A model generated the notes under the pieces. It worked only from the letters and a program-made list of their open reading frames with translations. It made no database searches and had not been told where the DNA came from. Shown piece after piece: positions 55,266-64,000 of a DNA stretch of 64,000 nt; positions within the stretch are counted from its first letter, which is position 1; the number at the start of each line of letters is the position of its first letter. Where the stretch lies: assembly GCA_009930475.1 (NCBI GenBank), contig RZYC01000015.1, positions 1-64,000 on the forward strand. Reading direction: 5' to 3'. Source of the stretch: Spartobacteria bacterium (GTDB taxonomy: Bacteria; Verrucomicrobiota; Kiritimatiellia; RZYC01). Made by a program: the position numbers and the translations under genes.

Positions 55266-58112
55266 ATGCAGATAACAGACTACCATGCGAAATACTTTGC
55301 TTGTGAATTAACAAGAAAATGCCCATCAAATAGTGTTGAAAAGATTGCGTCAACACTCATGGATTCGCATGTCGATTTGAATCCTCACCAAATTGATGCT
55401 GCTTTATTCGCTTTTCGTTCTCCGCTATCAAAGGGTGCATTACTGGCTGATGAAGTTGGGTTGGGCAAAACGATTGAAGCAGGAATTGTGCTTGCTCAGA
55501 AATGGGCAGAACGGAAGCGCAGGATATTGCTGATTCTTCCTTCAAGTCTTCGCAAACAGTGGCATCAGGAATTGTTGGATAAGTTTTATTTGCCTTCGTC
55601 TATTCTTGAGGCAAAGTCTTTTAACAGGGCGATCAAACAAGGAGAAATAAACCCCTTTGATTCTGATGAGATCGTTATCTGCTCATATTATTTTGCCCGA
55701 AACAAGAAAGATTATGTGTGCCAGGTGCCATGGGATCTTGTGGTAATTGATGAAGCCCACCGCTTGCGCAATGTGTATAAAAAAGGAAATAAAATCGCCA
55801 ATGAACTGAAAGCGGCGTTGTACCAAGCTCCTAAATTGCTGCTAACAGCGACCCCTCTTCAAAACTCGCTCATGGAATTATATGGTTTGGTTAGTTTTAT
55901 TGATGAGCATGTTTTCGGTGACGTAAAAAGTTATAAAGCTCAGTTTGCACGCTTAACAAGTGCTGATTCTTTCGATGATCTGAAGAGCAGGTTAAATCTT
56001 GTATGTAAGCGGACATTAAGAAGGCAGGTCACAGAGTATATCAGTTATACTGAGAGGAGAGCTCTTACACAGGATTTTGTTCCCACAGAAGATGAGGAGG
56101 TTCTGTATGATATGGTGTCTGAATACCTGCGTCGACCGAACCTTATGGCTTTACCTGCCAGCCAGCGATCATTGATGACGTTGATTATGCGGAAACTGCT
56201 TGCGTCCTCAACATTCGCTATTGCCGGTACTCTTAATTCACTGGCAAATAAACTTGAGTATCGGCTCAAAGAAGATGCACAGCGTAACGAGCGAGCCGAT
56301 CCGTTTACTGAATCAGTTGGTAATGATTTTGAAACGTATGACGAGTACATTGACGAAAATGAAGTGTTGGCAGATATTGAAGAACCAGCCAGTCTATCTA
56401 AAGAAGAACGAGATGCTATTCAGCAGGAAATAATAGATTTGCGAGGATTTTATGAGCTGGCTTTGCAAATCACGCAGAATGCCAAGGGCGAAGCACTGCT
56501 CCAAGCGTTGGAATCGGGTTTTTCCATGACCCGTGAGTTGGGCGGAGCAGAAAAGGCGATAATCTTCACCGAATCCAGACGCACACAAAACTACCTGCTG
56601 AAATTGCTCATGGAGAATGGGTATAAGGATAAGATTGTCTTGTTTAACGGAACCAATACCGACCCTATAGCTAAGCAAATATACAACGAGTGGAAATCTC
56701 GCAACGAGGGAACGGATAAAGTTACAGGTTCCCGTACAGCCGATACCCGTGCTGCGCTTGTAGATCACTTCAGGAATGATGCTCAAATCATGATTGCAAC
56801 GGAAGCGGCGGCAGAAGGAATCAATCTTCAGTTCTGTTCTTTAGTCGTTAATTATGACTTGCCATGGAATCCTCAACGCATTGAACAGCGCATTGGACGG
56901 TGTCATCGTTACGGTCAGAAACACGATGTGGTTGTTGTTAATTTTCTTAATCGGAAAAACGCGGCGGATAAACGAGTCTTTGAACTGCTTTCGGATAAAT
57001 TCCAACTGTTTAAAGGGGTATTTGGAGCCTCTGATGAAGTATTGGGAGCCATTGGTTCAGGCGTTGATTTTGAAAAACGTATTGTTGAAATTTATCAATC
57101 CTGCCGTACCCCTGAACAAATCCAATTTGCGTTTGATCAATTACAGGCTGAGTTAGGGACAGAAATAGACGAAACAATCAAAGACACACGGAAGAAACTA
57201 CTGGAACACTTCGATAGTGAGGTTGCCGAGAAATTAAAAGTTTTTGAGGCGAAGAGCACTGCCACGCTGGATCGTTATGAAGCACTGTTGTGGCGACTAA
57301 CGAAGCATGAACTGGATGGTACGGCTGAATTCGATGATGAAAACTTACAATTCAAGCATAACTATGACTTGTATAGCCTGAAAACATCCCAATCAACGAA
57401 TGAAAATGCACATCTTTACCGCTTGCATCATCCGTTAGCGCAACAGCTCATCACGCAAGCTAAGGAACGCTCATTGGAGACGGTCTGTATTGAGTTTGAT
57501 TATAGTTCTAGTGGACGAAATATCAGCATTCTTGAGCCACTTATCGGGGAAAGAGGAATATTGGTTGCCCAACTCTTTTCGGTAACTGCGCTGGAAACTG
57601 AAGACTATATACTTTTTGGAGCGCAAATCGATGACGGAACCATTTTGGACGATGAACAATGCCGTCGTCTCTTCGATTTGCCCGGAATAGTTGGTGAAAA
57701 ATCAGCGAAAAGCTTTGAATTTGCCTTAAATCTTCTAAAAACACGTCAAAAAGAACTTCTGAATGACATTTCAGAGCGTAATGCCGTATTTTTTGATGAA
57801 GAAATGGAAAAACTGGATAAATGGGCGCAAGATGTGAAGACCAGCCTTGAAATTAAGCTAAAACAGATCGATTTAGATATTAAAATCAAAAAAGCTGATG
57901 CTCGAAAAGCATTGCAGCTCGAAAAGAAGGTTTTGCTCCAGCGGCAAGCGAAACGCCTTGAAGGTATTCGGAATGAAATGCGAATGAACCTGTTTCAGGC
58001 ACAAGATGAGGTTGATGAAAAGAAGGAAGAACTGCTGGAAACCGTTGAGGCGCGGCTTCAGCAGACCGTTGAAACGAAGCGTATCATGGAAGTTAACTGG
58101 AGGGTTAAGTAG
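55266..58112 (+). CDS. SNF2/RapA-family helicase-like ATPase of the defence island
   Basis: 948 residues. Superfamily 2 motifs in order: Walker A ADEVGLGKTIEAG (GKT about 67-69), motif Ia LLILPSSLRKQW, DEAH box Asp162-His165 in VVIDEAHRLRN, motif III LLTATPLQNS, motif V ATEAAAEGINLQFC and motif VI 'IEQRIGRCHRYGQKHDVVVV' (541-551). A helical C-terminus (about 800-940) is rich in K, E and Q and likely coiled coil. Such SNF2 proteins translocate on duplex DNA and occur in DISARM (DrmD) and other defence systems. It opens a co-directional operon. The ribosome site is poor (AAGG at 11 bases). Confidence 0.92.
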   Translation: MQITDYHAKYFACELTRKCPSNSVEKIASTLMDSHVDLNPHQIDAALFAFRSPLSKGALLADEVGLGKTIEAGIVLAQKWAERKRRILLILPSSLRKQWHQELLDKFYLPSSILEAKSFNRAIKQGEINPFDSDEIVICSYYFARNKKDYVCQVPWDLVVIDEAHRLRNVYKKGNKIANELKAALYQAPKLLLTATPLQNSLMELYGLVSFIDEHVFGDVKSYKAQFARLTSADSFDDLKSRLNLVCKRTLRRQVTEYISYTERRALTQDFVPTEDEEVLYDMVSEYLRRPNLMALPASQRSLMTLIMRKLLASSTFAIAGTLNSLANKLEYRLKEDAQRNERADPFTESVGNDFETYDEYIDENEVLADIEEPASLSKEERDAIQQEIIDLRGFYELALQITQNAKGEALLQALESGFSMTRELGGAEKAIIFTESRRTQNYLLKLLMENGYKDKIVLFNGTNTDPIAKQIYNEWKSRNEGTDKVTGSRTADTRAALVDHFRNDAQIMIATEAAAEGINLQFCSLVVNYDLPWNPQRIEQRIGRCHRYGQKHDVVVVNFLNRKNAADKRVFELLSDKFQLFKGVFGASDEVLGAIGSGVDFEKRIVEIYQSCRTPEQIQFAFDQLQAELGTEIDETIKDTRKKLLEHFDSEVAEKLKVFEAKSTATLDRYEALLWRLTKHELDGTAEFDDENLQFKHNYDLYSLKTSQSTNENAHLYRLHHPLAQQLITQAKERSLETVCIEFDYSSSGRNISILEPLIGERGILVAQLFSVTALETEDYILFGAQIDDGTILDDEQCRRLFDLPGIVGEKSAKSFEFALNLLKTRQKELLNDISERNAVFFDEEMEKLDKWAQDVKTSLEIKLKQIDLDIKIKKADARKALQLEKKVLLQRQAKRLEGIRNEMRMNLFQAQDEVDEKKEELLETVEARLQQTVETKRIMEVNWRVK

Positions 58113-58114
58113 TG

Positions 58115-58207
58115 ATGAATGTGGATAAATCCAGCTTTTCGGCTGAAACAAACAACGAACACACCACTTGGCAGATAAAGATGTGGAAAGAATTCAAATT
58201 GGAGTGA
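58115..58207 (+). CDS. Possible 30-residue protein between the SNF2 and SIR2 genes
   Basis: An ATG two bases after the SNF2 stop opens a 30-codon frame (starts MNVDKSSFSAETN, ends WKEFKLE) that closes with TGA four bases before the SIR2 ATG. GGAGGG lies about 11-12 bases upstream, a long spacing. The exact fit between two genes suggests translational coupling. It matches no family I know, and could instead be an untranslated spacer. Confidence 0.35.
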   Translation: MNVDKSSFSAETNNEHTTWQIKMWKEFKLE

Positions 58208-58211
58208 TTAG

Positions 58212-59375
58212 ATGGAAAGCAATAATGAACTTCGACTGAAAATTAAAAAGTACCTTGAATTGGAAAATGTCAGCATTCTAACAGGCGCGGGAACAAGCTT
58301 TCATCTAGGAGCTCCTATCATTCGAGAAGTGCCAGAGGAACTAAAGGGAGTTTGCCAAGACAGCCTCGACAGTTATTTTCTAGCAGACTCAAAGCCATCT
58401 TATGAAGAACTATTCAACTGTTTACAGGCAGACCGTTATGTTAAAGAGAAGAGAGGTGAGGATGTCAGCGTAATAAATTCGGTTTTACAAGAGATGCAAA
58501 TATGGTTGTTTGAAAATTGTGATACTCAAAAGACATCTATTTCACCGCATTATGCTGACGATTTGAAGTTACAGAGAAATCGATATTATTATCACGAAAT
58601 GTTTGTGAAGAAACTGTTGCAGCGCCCCACTAACCTCAAGCGAGCAAGTTTGTTTACGACCAACTATGATATGGCTTTCGACTACGCGCTTGATAATTTA
58701 GGAGTTCACTACATTAACGGTTTTATGGGAGTGCACAACCGGTGTTTTCGACCAGAGGTTTATGATTATGACCTCTATTATCCCGGGCAAAGTGTATCTG
58801 GGAAAGTTCACCGCGCAGAGAAAGTTGTTAAGTATTACAAATTGCACGGCTCATTGTCTTGGGCATCAAGAGAGCCTTCAATGGCTAATACATACGGGAT
58901 TAATGAGTTTTCTCTAAGCCAAGAGTTTCCTGAGAATTCTGAGTTGGTGATTTATCCTTGCGTAAGTAAGAAGTCATTTACACTGGATTTGCCATATTCG
59001 GAACTTTTTAGGCAATTTGCACATGCTATTAATCAACCACAATCAGTTTTACTATGCGTGGGCTATTCATTTAATGACGAGCACATAAATGATATTATTT
59101 ATCAAGCGTTATCAATTCCATCATTTACGCTAATTATCTCGAATTATGCAACGGAACCGGATCCGAACTCACCGCTTGAAAAGCTCAAAAACTTAGGGGA
59201 CCGACGAATTATAATTCTGGAAGAATCCGATGCTGACCAGTCCACGTTTACAGGATTTACAGAAAATGTGTTGCCAGATTTTTATGAAGAAGAAATCAAT
59301 ATTCAGATTTTTGAAACGCTGGGAAAGCTGTATCCGAATCGGGGTGAGGAGTTAGAGCAAGGAGATTTGTTTTGA
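58212..59375 (+). CDS. SIR2-domain protein (probable NAD+-consuming effector)
   Basis: 387 residues. The Rossmann NAD site is TGAGTSFHLGAP (Gly25-Ser29). FTTNYD (Asn151, Asp153) and KLHGSLSWASR with the expected catalytic His212 complete the sirtuin-like active site, followed by LLCVGYSFNDEHIND. The zinc-finger of true deacetylases is absent, as in SIR2 proteins of phage-defence systems that destroy NAD+ on infection. The stop overlaps the HerA gene start (TTGA). SIR2-HerA gene pairs are a known defence module. Effector activity here is inference from that context. Confidence 0.9.
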   Translation: MESNNELRLKIKKYLELENVSILTGAGTSFHLGAPIIREVPEELKGVCQDSLDSYFLADSKPSYEELFNCLQADRYVKEKRGEDVSVINSVLQEMQIWLFENCDTQKTSISPHYADDLKLQRNRYYYHEMFVKKLLQRPTNLKRASLFTTNYDMAFDYALDNLGVHYINGFMGVHNRCFRPEVYDYDLYYPGQSVSGKVHRAEKVVKYYKLHGSLSWASREPSMANTYGINEFSLSQEFPENSELVIYPCVSKKSFTLDLPYSELFRQFAHAINQPQSVLLCVGYSFNDEHINDIIYQALSIPSFTLIISNYATEPDPNSPLEKLKNLGDRRIIILEESDADQSTFTGFTENVLPDFYEEEINIQIFETLGKLYPNRGEELEQGDLF

Positions 59376-61462
59376 ATCATAACAAAACAATAGGACGCGT
59401 TCTTACAATCGACAACTTTCGCGTATATATCAAAATTGAAGAGGAGTTAAGGGGGGCTTACAAGAGCGGCATAGACGACATCTATGAAGTCGCCCGAATC
59501 AATTCCTATCTGATAATTCCGGTTGGTGCAGATAGGGTTGTTGCACTAATCACGCGCGTTACGATGAAGGAAGAAATCGATTTTGAAAAAACATCAACGA
59601 GTATAAAACTACCTGCTTCCTCCCGTTATGTTTCTGCTACCATGCTGGGGACTATTACCAAAGAAAACGGGAACGAAAAATTTGTTCAGGGAGTTTACAA
59701 TTTCCCTACCCTAGACAATCCCGTTTGGTACGTTACCAAAGCGGATTTAAAACAAATATTTGATGATAAGGGTGCTTCTGAGAAGATAGATTATCGGAAG
59801 GACTATTATCTTCCCGTTGGTCAGTCCCCTGCTTTTTCAGGCTATAAGGTGAAAATATGTCCTGATCAATTTTTTGTTAAGCACGCGGCAATTCTGGGTA
59901 ACACTGGATCAGGTAAATCATGTACGCTCGCCTCAATCATTAGAAATATTTTCCGATTCAACTACAACGATAACAAAATATTAGAAAATGCGCACTTCGT
60001 CGTTCTCGACACGAACGGTGAGTATAAAGATGCTTTTCTTCCCCAACCTGAAGCTTCATTAGACGAGAAAACTCAAAAAGAACTCCAGCAAATCAATGCC
60101 TACTATTATGGAGGTGACAAGCATGTAAAAGTCCCTTACTGGTTTATGAATTGGAGTGAATTTAGATATTTGTTTCGCCCCGGTGAAGGAAGTCAGTCCC
60201 CCGTCTTAAACCGAGCAATCGGACTGGCGAAAAATGAAACATTGATCTCTTCGGGTGAGGATGAGTTTGGCATTTTAGAATTAGAACACTTAGCTGTTTT
60301 GTCAGAGATTGCGAAAGCAGGTGATTGGTGGAAAGCAGGGAGTCTAAAAGATTCATACAACAGTTTTAAAGGAATGCTCCCCGCTGAACTTCAGGGTTTG
60401 TCATTTGAAAAAAATGCTCCTTGTCCAATACCAGATACGATTAAAAAGATGGATGGCTTTATCGAGAGCAGGCGTATTGAAAAAAGTAAAAACCAAGCTG
60501 TGGTTGATCAGAATATCGATTTGCCAACATGGTTTAACTATCAAGAGCTTTGTAAAAAATTCATCGACGCTGCTATTGCGCAGGAATCAACCGGAAACAA
60601 CCGAATAACAGAACTTCTTTCCACTCTGCGCCTTCGCATGAACAGTTTTCTTAATGATAAGCGGATGGCGATCCCCTTAATGCTGAAAGATGGAAATGAT
60701 CAAAATAAAACGATCTTATCTCGTTTCATTGCATTTATACTGGGCGACTTCAACCGACTATTCAAAGATGATGAGAACGGAGATTTTATCGAAGAGTACA
60801 ATCGTGCTATCGATGTTTATGATAAGGATAGAACGAGCCAGCTAACCATTGTTGATGTTTCACAACTGCCATTTGAGGTGCTAGAAACGGTGACAGCGCT
60901 TTTGGGACGACTAATCATAGAATTTGTGTCTCATTTCATGCCAGAAAATCGAGGGAAATACCCCATTGTCATCGTTTTGGAAGAGGCGCAGAACTATATA
61001 GCCGAAAAGTCCGAATCCATCGCAAAGACTGTGTTTGAACGCATTGCGCGTGAAGGCAGAAAATATGGAATATCCTTGGTTGTGTGCAGTCAACGACCAT
61101 CAGAGTTGTCTAAAACGGTGTTGTCTCAATGCAATTCTTTTGTAATCCATAGACTCCAAAACCCAGATGATCAGAAATATATTCAAGGGCTGGTGTCGAG
61201 TGCAAGCGCTGATATTTTAGAACAGTTGCCCATTATTCCGCAACAACATGCAGTTATTACAGGTGATTGTGTGCGAACCCCCATTCAGGTCAAAATTGAT
61301 GACGTGAATCCAACGCCAAACAGCCATAATCCTGCATATATTGGGCGGTGGCTTGAAAATTCTCCCATTCCTTACAAGGATACTTGTAATAAATGGTTGG
61401 GAAGGCAAACTGATACAGCTGACCAAGAAGTCAACGCGGCGACCAATAAGGAAGATTTATGA
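59372..61462 (+). CDS. HerA-type hexameric ATPase/translocase (DUF87)
   Basis: 696 residues. The N-terminal HAS-barrel-like region (about 1-120) precedes the FtsK/HerA core: Walker A LGNTGSGKSCTLASI (Lys182), Walker B YPIVIVLEEAQNYI (Glu537, Glu538), then 'ISLVVCSQRPSELSKTVLSQ' and 'CNSFVIHRLQNPDDQKYI', the family's sensor and arginine region. A TTG start is used: GGAG lies 7 bases upstream and TTGA overlaps the SIR2 stop. HerA forms hexamers that pump DNA with nuclease or SIR2 partners. The stop overlaps the methyltransferase start. Confidence 0.93.
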   Translation: MNHNKTIGRVLTIDNFRVYIKIEEELRGAYKSGIDDIYEVARINSYLIIPVGADRVVALITRVTMKEEIDFEKTSTSIKLPASSRYVSATMLGTITKENGNEKFVQGVYNFPTLDNPVWYVTKADLKQIFDDKGASEKIDYRKDYYLPVGQSPAFSGYKVKICPDQFFVKHAAILGNTGSGKSCTLASIIRNIFRFNYNDNKILENAHFVVLDTNGEYKDAFLPQPEASLDEKTQKELQQINAYYYGGDKHVKVPYWFMNWSEFRYLFRPGEGSQSPVLNRAIGLAKNETLISSGEDEFGILELEHLAVLSEIAKAGDWWKAGSLKDSYNSFKGMLPAELQGLSFEKNAPCPIPDTIKKMDGFIESRRIEKSKNQAVVDQNIDLPTWFNYQELCKKFIDAAIAQESTGNNRITELLSTLRLRMNSFLNDKRMAIPLMLKDGNDQNKTILSRFIAFILGDFNRLFKDDENGDFIEEYNRAIDVYDKDRTSQLTIVDVSQLPFEVLETVTALLGRLIIEFVSHFMPENRGKYPIVIVLEEAQNYIAEKSESIAKTVFERIAREGRKYGISLVVCSQRPSELSKTVLSQCNSFVIHRLQNPDDQKYIQGLVSSASADILEQLPIIPQQHAVITGDCVRTPIQVKIDDVNPTPNSHNPAYIGRWLENSPIPYKDTCNKWLGRQTDTADQEVNAATNKEDL

Positions 61463-63228
61463 ACAAAAAACAAAAGTTAGAACTGACATGGATCGGGAAG
61501 GATGAACAGGCGGTGCTGGAGCCGCGTATCCTAATTGAAGATCCTGAAAAATCCTATGGTGATCCGCATTCCGACAATATGCTGATTCATGGGGATAACC
61601 TGCTTGCTTTGAAAGCTCTTGAGCAGAAATTCGCTGGGAAAGTAAAATGTATCTATATTGATCCGCCCTTTAATACTGGAGAAATGTTTGACCATTATGA
61701 TGACGGCATTGAACATTCGCTCTGGTTGAATAAAATGCGTGATCGGCTAATATGTATCAGTAAGCTATTATCTTCCGACGGAACTCTCATTGTTCATATT
61801 GACGATAATGAGCAGGCATATTTAACAGTTTTATTGGATGAGATATTTGGTAGGACTAACCGTGCTTATATTGTAACTTTTAAGCAAGGCTCAGCAACTG
61901 GTCATAAGGCGATTAATCCGGGGTGTGTATCAACGACAAACTTCCTGCTTATTTATGCAAAAGATAAACACCTTTGGAACCCAAAAAAAATCTATACTGC
62001 ACGTGGAGACCGTGACACTAGATATAATCAAGTTATTGTAAATCGAGACTCCAGATTTGAAGACTGGGACTTCATGCCCATTACCGAATATGTGTCAAAT
62101 ATTTTGGGACTTTCTCTCAAAGAAGGACGAAAGAAAATACGAAATAATCCCCAAATTATTGATGGTTTTGTTCTCAACAATCCAGAACAGGTTGTTCGTC
62201 TTGCTCGTCCAGATTATAACGCTGTTAGCGAAGATGCCCGCCGAATAATCGATCTTTCACTAAAGATGCCTGATAAGGTCTTTTTGCTAAAACGTGAATC
62301 GCATTCTGACATGTTTTTTATCAGAGGTGAACGAATCTTGTTTTACAAAGATAAGTTGAAGTTTATTGATGGGCAATGGGTGGCTGGCGAACCTCTAACC
62401 ACATTGTGGGATGACTTACTATCAAACAATCTTCACAAAGAAGGTGGCGTAAAATTTCCCAAAGGGAAAAAACCCGAGCACTTGCTCAAGCGGTGTTTTG
62501 AGTTATCAACGGATCAGGGGGATTTGATTATGGATTCATTTCTTGGCTCAGGGACAACAGCTGCAGTTGCACACAAGATGGGACGCAGGTGGATTGGAGT
62601 AGAACTGGGTGACCATTGCGATTCACACTGTGTTCCACGTTTGCAGCAAGTATGCAATGGAACGGATCAAGATGGCATTTCTAAAGCGGTAGAATGGAAA
62701 GGGGGAGGCGGATTTAAGTATTACGATCTGGCTCCAAGTTTGTTGAAAAAAGACAGCCATGATAATTATGTGATTTCGGAGGAATACAATGCGGATATGC
62801 TGGCGGCAGCGATGGCAAAACAGGAAGGATTTCTGTATCAACCGGATCGGGAAATCTATTGGAAACAAGGCGTTTCGTCCGAAAAGGATTATATTTTCAC
62901 CACAACCAATCATGTGACCGTTGCTATGCTGGATATGATTGCAGAGGAAATGGCGGAGGATGAACATCTGTTGATTTGTTGCAAGAAGTTCAGCGCATCA
63001 TGTGAAAAGCGTCATCCAAACATTCAGGTTAAAAAGATTCCGCAGGTGCTTATGGGGCGTTGCGAGTTTGGCGAAGAAGACTACAGCTTCAACATCGTAA
63101 ATTTGACGGATGAAGCGTCGGCTCCAGAGTTTGTTCCAGAGGGTCCCAAAGACGAGAAGCCGAAGAAAAAGGAAACACCATCACGTAAACGTGGTAACAA
63201 AGACCCGAAGCAGATGGAATTATTCTGA
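61459..63228 (+). CDS. Type III-like N6-adenine DNA methyltransferase
   Basis: 589 residues. Motif IV CIYIDPPFNTGEMFDHYDDG (Asp68-Phe71) precedes motif I DSFLGSGTTAAVAHKMGRRW (Asp359), the beta-class order of type III Mod subunits. The variable target-recognition part lies between, about residues 130-340. A lysine-rich C-terminus (KKKETPSRKRGNK) ends the protein. It overlaps HerA by 4 bases (ATGA). It probably marks host DNA so that partner helicases spare self. The DPPF variant of DPPY is tolerated in this family. Confidence 0.92.
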   Translation: MNKKQKLELTWIGKDEQAVLEPRILIEDPEKSYGDPHSDNMLIHGDNLLALKALEQKFAGKVKCIYIDPPFNTGEMFDHYDDGIEHSLWLNKMRDRLICISKLLSSDGTLIVHIDDNEQAYLTVLLDEIFGRTNRAYIVTFKQGSATGHKAINPGCVSTTNFLLIYAKDKHLWNPKKIYTARGDRDTRYNQVIVNRDSRFEDWDFMPITEYVSNILGLSLKEGRKKIRNNPQIIDGFVLNNPEQVVRLARPDYNAVSEDARRIIDLSLKMPDKVFLLKRESHSDMFFIRGERILFYKDKLKFIDGQWVAGEPLTTLWDDLLSNNLHKEGGVKFPKGKKPEHLLKRCFELSTDQGDLIMDSFLGSGTTAAVAHKMGRRWIGVELGDHCDSHCVPRLQQVCNGTDQDGISKAVEWKGGGGFKYYDLAPSLLKKDSHDNYVISEEYNADMLAAAMAKQEGFLYQPDREIYWKQGVSSEKDYIFTTTNHVTVAMLDMIAEEMAEDEHLLICCKKFSASCEKRHPNIQVKKIPQVLMGRCEFGEEDYSFNIVNLTDEASAPEFVPEGPKDEKPKKKETPSRKRGNKDPKQMELF

Positions 63229-63240
63229 GGAGACAGAAAA

Positions 63241-63404
63241 GTGAACTACAGGATTTCATGATTCATTATAGGGGAGAAAAAGTGAGCTACAGGAATTTAT
63301 AGTTCATTTTAGAGGAATGAAAATGAACTATGGGTAATCTTAATTCATTTTAATGGTGTAAAAATGAGATATAGACAGAAAATCGAGGAAATATGAACAG
63401 TAAT
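63241..63404 (+). repeat. Four degenerate 41-nt tandem repeats carrying mini reading frames
   Basis: Units begin at 63241, 63282, 63323 and 63364, exactly 41 bases apart. By my count units 1 and 2 match at 31 of 41 positions; units 3 and 4 are more diverged, and the fourth runs into the next gene. Each opens with a start codon and encodes MNYRIS, MSYRNL, MNYG and MRYRQKIEEI before a stop. A purine-rich site precedes units 1 to 3 (GAGGAG, GGGGAG, AGAGGA). Inverted repeats bracket the starts of units 3 and 4 (63302-63328, nine-bp arms; 63345-63367, seven-bp arms; each with a nine-base loop). The last mini-frame's stop overlaps the helicase ATG (63393-63396). Confidence 0.85.
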
Positions 63405-64000
63405 GCAAACTATATTCGTAACCGACTAAGCTTGCGGGCACCACAGGCGGAGAGTCTGGAGATTCTTTCCATATTAGCAGATAAACTGTCTATGACAAAG
63501 TCGCCAGACCTGTCGTCGGAACTGGCTAAAGTTCAGGCTCTTTATCCCACTTGCACCGATTTTGAACGAGATTTTCCCTCGTTATGTTTTGCGTTGGCAA
63601 CCGGCGTTGGGAAAACACGATTAATGGGGGCATTCATCTCCTATCTCTACATGGAAAAGGGGATAAAGAACTTCTTCGTCATGGCTCCTAACCTGACAGT
63701 TTATAACAAACTGATTGTCGATTTTTCCGATTCCAGTGCTTCTAATAAAAAATATGTATTTCGTGGCATCAATGCCTTTGTAGCTAAAGCGCCGCGCGTG
63801 GTTACAGGGGATAATTATGAGTCTTCTGGTTATAGCGACCTGTTTACCGAGGTAACGATAAACGTTTTCAACATTTCTAAGCTGAATTCAGAAACTCGTG
63901 GAGGAAAAGAACCTCGCCTGAAACGGTTGCAGGAATGTCTGGGTGATTCATATTTCAATCATTTGGCAAATCTTCCCGACTTGGTTTTGCTGATGGACGA
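63393..64000 (+). CDS. Type III Res-like DEAD/DEAH helicase, N-terminal part, cut by the window edge
   Basis: 202 codons are visible, open to the last base. It begins MNSNANYIRNRLSLRAPQAE, has Walker A ALATGVGKTRLMGAFI (Lys74) and motif Ia FFVMAPNLTVYNKL, and ends in LPDLVLLMDE, the start of motif II. This is the layout of Res subunits of type III restriction enzymes. The ATG has GAGGAA at about four bases and overlaps the stop of the last repeat's mini-frame. A C-terminal nuclease domain, if any, is out of view. It forms a modification-helicase pair with the preceding methyltransferase. Confidence 0.88.
   Translation, partial: MNSNANYIRNRLSLRAPQAESLEILSILADKLSMTKSPDLSSELAKVQALYPTCTDFERDFPSLCFALATGVGKTRLMGAFISYLYMEKGIKNFFVMAPNLTVYNKLIVDFSDSSASNKKYVFRGINAFVAKAPRVVTGDNYESSGYSDLFTEVTINVFNISKLNSETRGGKEPRLKRLQECLGDSYFNHLANLPDLVLLMD

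Noticed and set aside
55266-63228. Calling the island DISARM
   Set aside because: An SNF2 helicase and a methyltransferase are present, but drmA, drmB and drmC-like genes are not seen; SIR2-HerA and type III-like parts fit better.
63241-63404. CRISPR array
   Set aside because: The 41-nt units are contiguous and degenerate, with no unique spacers and no cas genes.

Overview
This window reads as a chromosomal segment of a Gram-negative bacterium of about 50% GC. It has LPS genes (kdsA, glycosyltransferases), a TonB-dependent receptor, a bactofilin and large mechanosensitive channels. Gene content, plus palindromic arrays built on TTCCAATGATTGGAA just upstream of start codons, suggests the PVC superphylum, perhaps Kiritimatiellota (former Verrucomicrobia subdivision 5). 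This placement is tentative: no rRNA gene is present.

Layout. 1-5.1 kb: a monooxygenase fragment, a DUF6901-type protein, nrdR with a strong promoter, and an SGNH hydrolase paired with a giant membrane protein. 5.2-11.9 kb: a tightly packed nine-gene run (nitroreductase, DegT aminotransferase, GT2, TVP38/DedA, Gfo/Idh/MocA dehydrogenase, a small HD-GYP-N-like protein, HDOD, response regulator, truA) preceded by palindromes. 12-20.3 kb: mscS-cinA, ETF-quinone oxidoreductase and a 1437-residue hybrid kinase whose Hpt-like domain lacks its histidine. 20.4-22.8 kb: FabK/NMO-like protein, pyrH and frr, closed by a bidirectional terminator. 22.8-29.0 kb: a BtuB-like receptor under a compact cobalamin riboswitch, an APC permease, a CBM9-like protein, a Lys/Pro-rich repeat membrane protein and kdsA. 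29.0-41.6 kb (minus strand): MscK-like channel, tex, rseP, cdsA, uppS, purA, a CSD-DUF1294 protein behind three palindromes, an rRNA methyltransferase and a small partner. 41.7-54.7 kb: bactofilin, two small proteins, an exonuclease, a LacI regulator, a three-gene surface-polysaccharide operon, a kinase/receiver/hybrid-kinase cluster, a serine acetyltransferase and an AsmA-like protein.

At 54,746 a tRNA-Pro(GGG) marks an abrupt change. Beyond it lies a visibly AT-richer, co-directional accessory island: SNF2/RapA-type helicase, a possible 30-residue protein, a SIR2 NADase-like protein, a HerA-type ATPase, a type III-like adenine methyltransferase, and a Res-type helicase cut by the window edge. 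Most junctions overlap or nearly touch. It is best read as an anti-phage defence operon combining a SIR2-HerA module with a type III-like modification/helicase pair and an SNF2 helicase. Between methyltransferase and Res helicase are four exact-period 41-nt repeats; each restarts a tiny reading frame, and the last one overlaps the helicase start. I regard that repeat array and the composite operon as the most novel content.

All assignments come from reading motifs and context by eye; no database search was run.
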